Assembly (NCBI GenBank): GCA_000934455.1
Contig: KN884027.1
Span: 1 to 33,618, forward strand
DNA length: 33,618 bases
Source: Apostichopus parvimensis
Lineage: Eukaryota; Echinodermata; Holothuroidea; Aspidochirotida; Stichopodidae
Direction of reading: 5' to 3'
The notes beneath the pieces are model-generated. The model did not search any database and was not told the origin of the DNA. It was given only the letters and a program-made list of their open reading frames with translations. Shown piece by piece: positions 26,201 to 32,200 of this stretch. The position numbers were made by a program, and so were the translations under genes. The stretch's first letter is position 1. Each line of letters opens with the position of its first letter.

Positions 26201-29200
26201 AACACAACATAGACCTTTGCACCTCTCATATAGCAGGTGATCAGAACCTGATAACAGACGCTCATTCCAAAGTGCAGGTAAAAGAGACAGAGTGATCTCT
26301 TTCTCAAATCTGCGCAGAATATGTGCAGAACATTTGAGTGACCATTTCTGGATCTTTTTGCAACAGCGAACAACAAGAAGGGCCTGTTTTCTGCCCAAGA
26401 CACTTCCCACCCGGAAGCATTCAGTCCTGTTCCCATGGACGTGCCTGTCGACCTGAGCATTCCCTCCGTGGTGCCTTCTACACAAGGTCCTAGTAACGCT
26501 ACAAAGGAATGAACCAGGATATGACACTGATAGCTTCATGTTGCCCAACCACACTTGGTCCCCATTACTGCTGAGTCTACTCCTGGATCTTCCACTCAAA
26601 CTTCCTGTAGAAGGACCCCTTCTAACCCAGTTAAAAAGCCGAATTTACTACAGAGACCTTCACAGTCGACATCTCTCAATGCCTAAACTATCCGGAGACA
26701 CATTGAAGCATACGGAATTCCATCACAAATTACTGCACTGGCAACAATTGCCACAGGGTCTCTACAATAATCATATATAACTGAGATTGGAGAAGTACTT
26801 CTCATGGGCAGGCACTAACTCTCACCATCCCCTGGAAGCTTCTTCAATAGAAATTGCTACCTTTTTTATACAACCCTCAGATGAGGGAAAACAAGTTCGC
26901 ACAATAAAGAACTGCAGATCTGTCATTGCGGCAGTGCACAAGGGCTTCTCACACTGTTCAACTGTGGGCAACAACAACAAAATATTGGCCCAGGTCTTGA
27001 AGGGCATGTTCAATTGTTGTCTACCAACAAAAAAACCTTGACTCCGTCATGTTCCATTAATGACGTACTTCAAAACCTTGCAAAACCACCTTTTGAACGT
27101 ACCATTGGAATTTCCAAAGTTTTAGACACTCTTCCTGGTCACATTGGACTCACCAAAGCTAAGAAGCTGCCTACACACCTTGCTGACTAAACTGGGATTT
27201 ATGAGGTTAGAACATGGTGGAGTAGGCCTATATCTGACCCAGAGTTCCTTTTAGCCCAGAGGAAATCTTCCTCCTGCCACTAGCCTCGATATCATCGATG
27301 ACAAAAAAGACAAACTTTGGAGTCCATGCAGCCAGGGCACTAAAATGGTACCTAGAGAAATTAAAACCAATCAGGACGTCAGAAAGTTACTCATTCTACC
27401 AAGACGTCCCTTCACTATAGCCTTAAAATGGACTCTGTTTAGTCGGATTGTAAATCTAATTAAGCCTCAATGGACAGACGGAGAACAGATGAGACTTCAT
27501 GATGTTAGCTAGGGCCTACGCCACATCCCAATGGAAGTTCCAGAACATCATGTTCTGGACCCACCTGCTTATCTGCGGTGCTAGTCTGAATTCATATGTT
27601 TTTGAGGTAGGTAAGTGCAAGTGAAAGATCCCCCAAACTATTTACCTGTTTTGGGAATTTGCCACAAATTTACCTCATATATGCTCACCCACTTTCCCCA
27701 CCGTGGAACATCTCTTCTGTAAGTGAGAAGCCATAGTTATCCCTTCACCTGCACCCACACACAATAGCATGACCATTATCACTTATGTTGGTGCCAGTCT
27801 CAAGACAGGAGTGCATGGACAGATGATTCTCAAACTCAATAAGCTAAGCTGTACATTCATTAAGTAAATTGTTAATTATTGCCAATGTCTCCTGTCCTTC
27901 TCACTTGTGCCTTGGTGTTATGTATAAACCCTCTCACCCGTTAACTTCTAAAGTATCTCTTGCAGACACTAGGGATGTAACAATATGTGGATCCTAAAGA
28001 GGAAGGACGAGTCTGGGCTTGGATGGATGGTAGCCACCCCCCCCCACACCCTATATTAAGACTTGAACCATTTGAGCGAAGTACTAGAGGATAATGCATA
28101 TAGATATATGACGTTAGTAAGTTTGTAGTTTAGAAATTCCTAAAAACAGGTATGTGTGTTTTGAGGATTCTAATTGTGTTGCTACCATACATGCTTCTCT
28201 CATACATTAGGCACATTTTCTAGAGTTAAATCTCCTGAAATGGTTAATTAGGGAAGCTAATGACCATTTAAAGGATACATATTGTGTTCCTTTTTTATCA
28301 GATGGTGACAACAGCTTTGCAGTGTTTATTATCATTCCTGCAGTCTTTGCTATAGTATTGCTCATCATCATCATCACATTTGTGTTAATTTACAGGTAAG
28401 CAAACTATTGCTTACATACTTAGAGAGCATTAAATTATAATAAACTAAGTATCATTTTAACATACATAAGTTTCATCTGTATTGTAATACACAAAGAATG
28501 GGACTGCATGTTCTCCCGTTTTGTGAAACCACCATCAAGAATGCTTGACTGTGTAAATAAAAGTGAGTAGAATTAGAACATCTCCTCTGACACAAACATT
28601 GTAGTTTAAGTAAGATAAATCTTGTTATTACATTAAAGACCTGATTACATTTCATTGTTAATGTTACCTCATCATATAATTGCCATTAGCTCCCCTTCAA
28701 CCAGATTCAAGCAGTAAACAATGTATTTCTAGTACGTATGTCTGTCAGTTTCAATAATATGCAGCAACAAATTTTAAAGTTTTGCTCCATTTTCACAATC
28801 TGTAAAAGTAAGTGACAACATGTGAACTTAGTGCGTATTTAATGCGATTAATTTACTCACATGAAATTTTTTGCAACTTTTTTTTGAGTGAGCACAGGAA
28901 GATCTGGAGAAAGTGGTAATTAATTAGCGACCAAGTACAAAGAGATTTAATTTGGTTGAAAGAATCTACTTTGACCACAGCCAGTTTTCCTTAGAATTAA
29001 AATTATGTGTATCTTTGCAGTATACGGTGAGAACACCAGGCTTACTATACAGGCAGAGCTAGTTATTTAACAGAAATACATTTACCGATCAATGTTAATG
29101 GTTAATTTTACCCTCACTAAATAGTTACTTTCACTCTTTGAATTATTTTCAGGAAAAGATCCAGAAAAGCATCTCCAGCTACATCAGATCCAACATCTTT

Positions 29201-32200
29201 TACCAATAATGTTGCAATCGACAAGGAAAATCGAGGTATTTTCATCTGATCAGGAACAGACACATAATATTTTCTCTTTTATTGTTATTAACATTAACAC
29301 ATTCATTTTCTTATAGGCCTGAGTCAGGTACCCAACCGAACATTTGGGTACCGAATCCAAAACGCACAAAACGGGTACACATTTTCTGAGGGGGGTCTTG
29401 TAATTGCTACGCGAGTGCTTTCATGATTTCAATAATTCCGTAGTTCTGCATTTTTTTATTAATCAAGACAAACGAATATGAAAGTTTTATTTCATGAAAT
29501 AACTTTCTTGTAACGTAGATGGTTGTTTTAATTACTTACTATTTCAAGTTTTAGCCATTCTTGTGGATTCCTTTTCGTTTGTGGATAAAATCACTCACCA
29601 CCGAAAACGAAAATATTATGCCGGTGAAAACTAGTCAAACTTGAAACCTTCAATCCATCACAACAGCAATAGTGTATGTAAAGTACTATATTTCCTCTTC
29701 AAAACATAGCACATACCTTCAAACCAATTGTCAATTTCCAGCTAATCGAAAATTGTAAACAAGGCTATGCAAAGTGTGTTACACTTTTTTTCTTGCAAAC
29801 CAATGGTTAGGCAAGATTTTCCTATGGACTTGGTGTGGTGTTAGGCTACCATGTGGTTGAAGATAGCAGCAATAATGAAAGTAATCCATATATATTTTAG
29901 TTCCAGCTAACCGCGTTAAAATTTGATCAAATAAACAGATGGTTAAGCTAGATTTCCTCATTTTCTTAGTGTGGTGTTAGGCTACCATGTGCCACATGGT
30001 AGCCTAACACCACGCTAGTGGTCGAAGATGGCAGTGGTCGAAGATATAACAGCAATAACAAAAGGACTCTGTGCATGTTTATAGTGCCAGCCAACTGCGA
30101 CACAATTTGAGCGAATAAACAGATGGTTAGGCTACATTTTAATGTTGACTATCTGTGAATTTAGGCTACCGTGTGGTGGGAGATTTGTGGGGTTATTTTA
30201 CACATAAAATAGTTTGTCAAGTGCACAGGTCTTTGTTGTCGTCAAGCAGCCAGTTGTGGTAGTCCATGGCACACTCTTTCCTCTCATAGTTGTTGCATGC
30301 TACTGTATACGTTTGTGCTTGCGTAAAAAGTGAAATTGTTAAAATGATTGTATTTTCATTCATTTATTTCATAGAAGGAAAGACTGGCAAGAGTATTTCT
30401 AGGATGTTAAGATGAATTATAGGCAGGATAACCAAACAAAAATAATTGCAAGTGGCTTATAATTAAAACATTTACTCCAAATGCGATCGCTTAGCGATGA
30501 ATCGCTACACGGTCACAACTGTATTGCCTGTTAATTCAAGTTGAGAGTTGAAATTTATTACAAAAATCCAGTCTTGACAACTTTTGACATGCAAGATTTG
30601 AAATAAAACTGTGGGAATCACGCAATCACATGGCTAATGCAAACCCTGGATCATAGTAAAAGAAACAGTCAGAAGTACTTTTTGCAGGTTTTTTTTTTAA
30701 TTTCATGTGCATTTGCATTACATTATCATTTATGATACATCAAAACATGAAATTTAGTTGTTCATAATAATAGGAGTATTGGTTTAAAACATATATTTCG
30801 GAGGTGTAATGTAAGGTGACATAGTGATCTACCATTTATGTACATTGCACATTGTGCATAGCTAGTTCTTTGATTTGTTTTTCAATATTCAATCCGGAGT
30901 TTCGGGTACCCGTTACCCAAGCAGTAATGATAACGGGTTATCATTACCGCTTGGGTAACGGGTACCCGGTTCCGATTGATTGCTATCAGACTCAGGCCTA
31001 GTTGCTACATACAGATGATTGGCAGGTAAGATCTCTTGACAGACATCTCTACTTAATAAATGAAGTTCCTTTATTTAGGGAAGGGTGTTGAAAATCTCTA
31101 AGAAATAATTGGGAAATGTTTCTTTCACAATGTTATATATATATATATATCTTTTTCCTGTGTGCATTTAAGTGCAGTTCGCTATTTACGTGTACCCTAT
31201 GATATGAATGCTTTATTTTGGCCACTTCATACCGAGACATGTATGTATCTTGTTATGCAATATCCATCTCATATAATTGCAAACATACATAGCTTGAACA
31301 TCTTGATTCCAGAAGATGTTCATTGAGAATGTAAAATCCTGGTTCTTGTATTATGTATATATAGTTAACCATTTGATAACAGTGTACAGGTAAAGTATCC
31401 ATTCAGCATATCAATTGTATATTAAGGCAATAAGTTTCTTTTTCTTACGTTCCTATAGAATTGCCCACAGAAGTCAAAGACAAAACTGAGTATATACCCC
31501 TTGACAAAAATAAAATGCTAAAATCACCAGATCAATATCAAAATCTTAATAAACCAGTCAGTGGAGACCAGGCTGAAGGATATGAAGTACCTCAAGACAA
31601 AATTAGCAGCTTGGTTGAATCTGGTTCAACGTATGAGGCTGTTGGATCCACAGTGGTATCAGAGGCATCTACAGAAAGAGAGTTAAAACAAGACAGTGAT
31701 TATGAGGACCCTGTTGATATTAAACAATATGCAGGTGTCTACATCAATGTAAACACTGCCAAAAAGACAACACCACCAAAACCAATGAAAGTGTCTGAAC
31801 TTCAAGACTACATGAGCAGAGACAGAAGAATTGTCATTGAGGATGTTGTCAAGGAGTTCATGGTGAGTATCTGTTATTAATTTATGTATTATCAAGATGT
31901 GCACAAATTATCTTCAGTTTTCAAGTTAAGAGTAAACTTTGAGAGATTATTGTAATGATAAAATACTATTAACTGATACTGTCAACTGTACATTGTAATT
32001 CATATACAGTTCAGCTGTGGAGAAATTAGATCACCACCTTTTTGTCTTTGTTAAGGTTCTTCCGAGAGGTCGGCAACATCCGTGTTCTGAAGCGCTTCAG
32101 CATGAAAGATTGAAATCTAAGAACAGCTTGTCTAATATCATTCCATGTAAGTACCTCTGCTTACGAATGTCATTTTCTTGATGAATCTCTTGCCTGTATT

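Larger units (their letters stand above)
24735..28125 (+). mobile_element. Degraded DIRS-like tyrosine-recombinase retrotransposon
   Basis: A ~3.4 kb element in the sense orientation, with inverted terminal repeats and, in order, remnants of reverse transcriptase, RNase H and a tyrosine recombinase. That combination (inverted rather than direct terminal repeats, a recombinase instead of an integrase) is the hallmark of DIRS elements. No gag-like frame fits in the ~130 nt between the left repeat and the RT region, so the element has a 5' internal deletion. Frames are broken by many stops and shifts, so it is not autonomous. GC content is visibly higher than in the surrounding intron. No flanking target duplication was recognised, as expected for DIRS elements. 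Confidence 0.88.
24381..28301 (+). other. Intron 12 (3.9 kb), mostly a DIRS-like retrotransposon
   Basis: About 0.35 kb at the left and 0.18 kb at the right are ordinary AT-rich intron. The rest is the element at about 24735-28125. Confidence 0.85.
29314..31000. mobile_element. Candidate foldback-like non-coding element bounded by 12-bp inverted repeats
   Basis: taggcctgagtc at 29314-29325 is the exact reverse complement of gactcaggccta at 30989-31000. Just inside each end lie ggtaccc-containing inverted repeats (29327-29352; 30903-30968). No transposase-like frame was seen inside. The interior holds tandem units (29803-30180) and a perfect palindrome. It may be a non-autonomous DNA transposon or foldback element. 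No clear target-site duplication was found, so the assignment is tentative. Confidence 0.5.
29236..31458 (+). other. Intron 14 (2.2 kb) with a foldback-like element
   Basis: Apart from the element at 29314-31000 it contains a TA microsatellite at 31134-31150 and unremarkable AT-rich sequence. Acceptor: acgttcctatag. Confidence 0.75.

Noticed and set aside
26129-26599. Minus-strand open frame of 156 codons
   Set aside because: Antisense shadow of the RNase H and linker region of the DIRS-like element.
24735-28125. Element as an LTR retrotransposon of the Gypsy type or a LINE
   Set aside because: Terminal repeats are inverted, and the downstream domain resembles a tyrosine recombinase, not an integrase or endonuclease.
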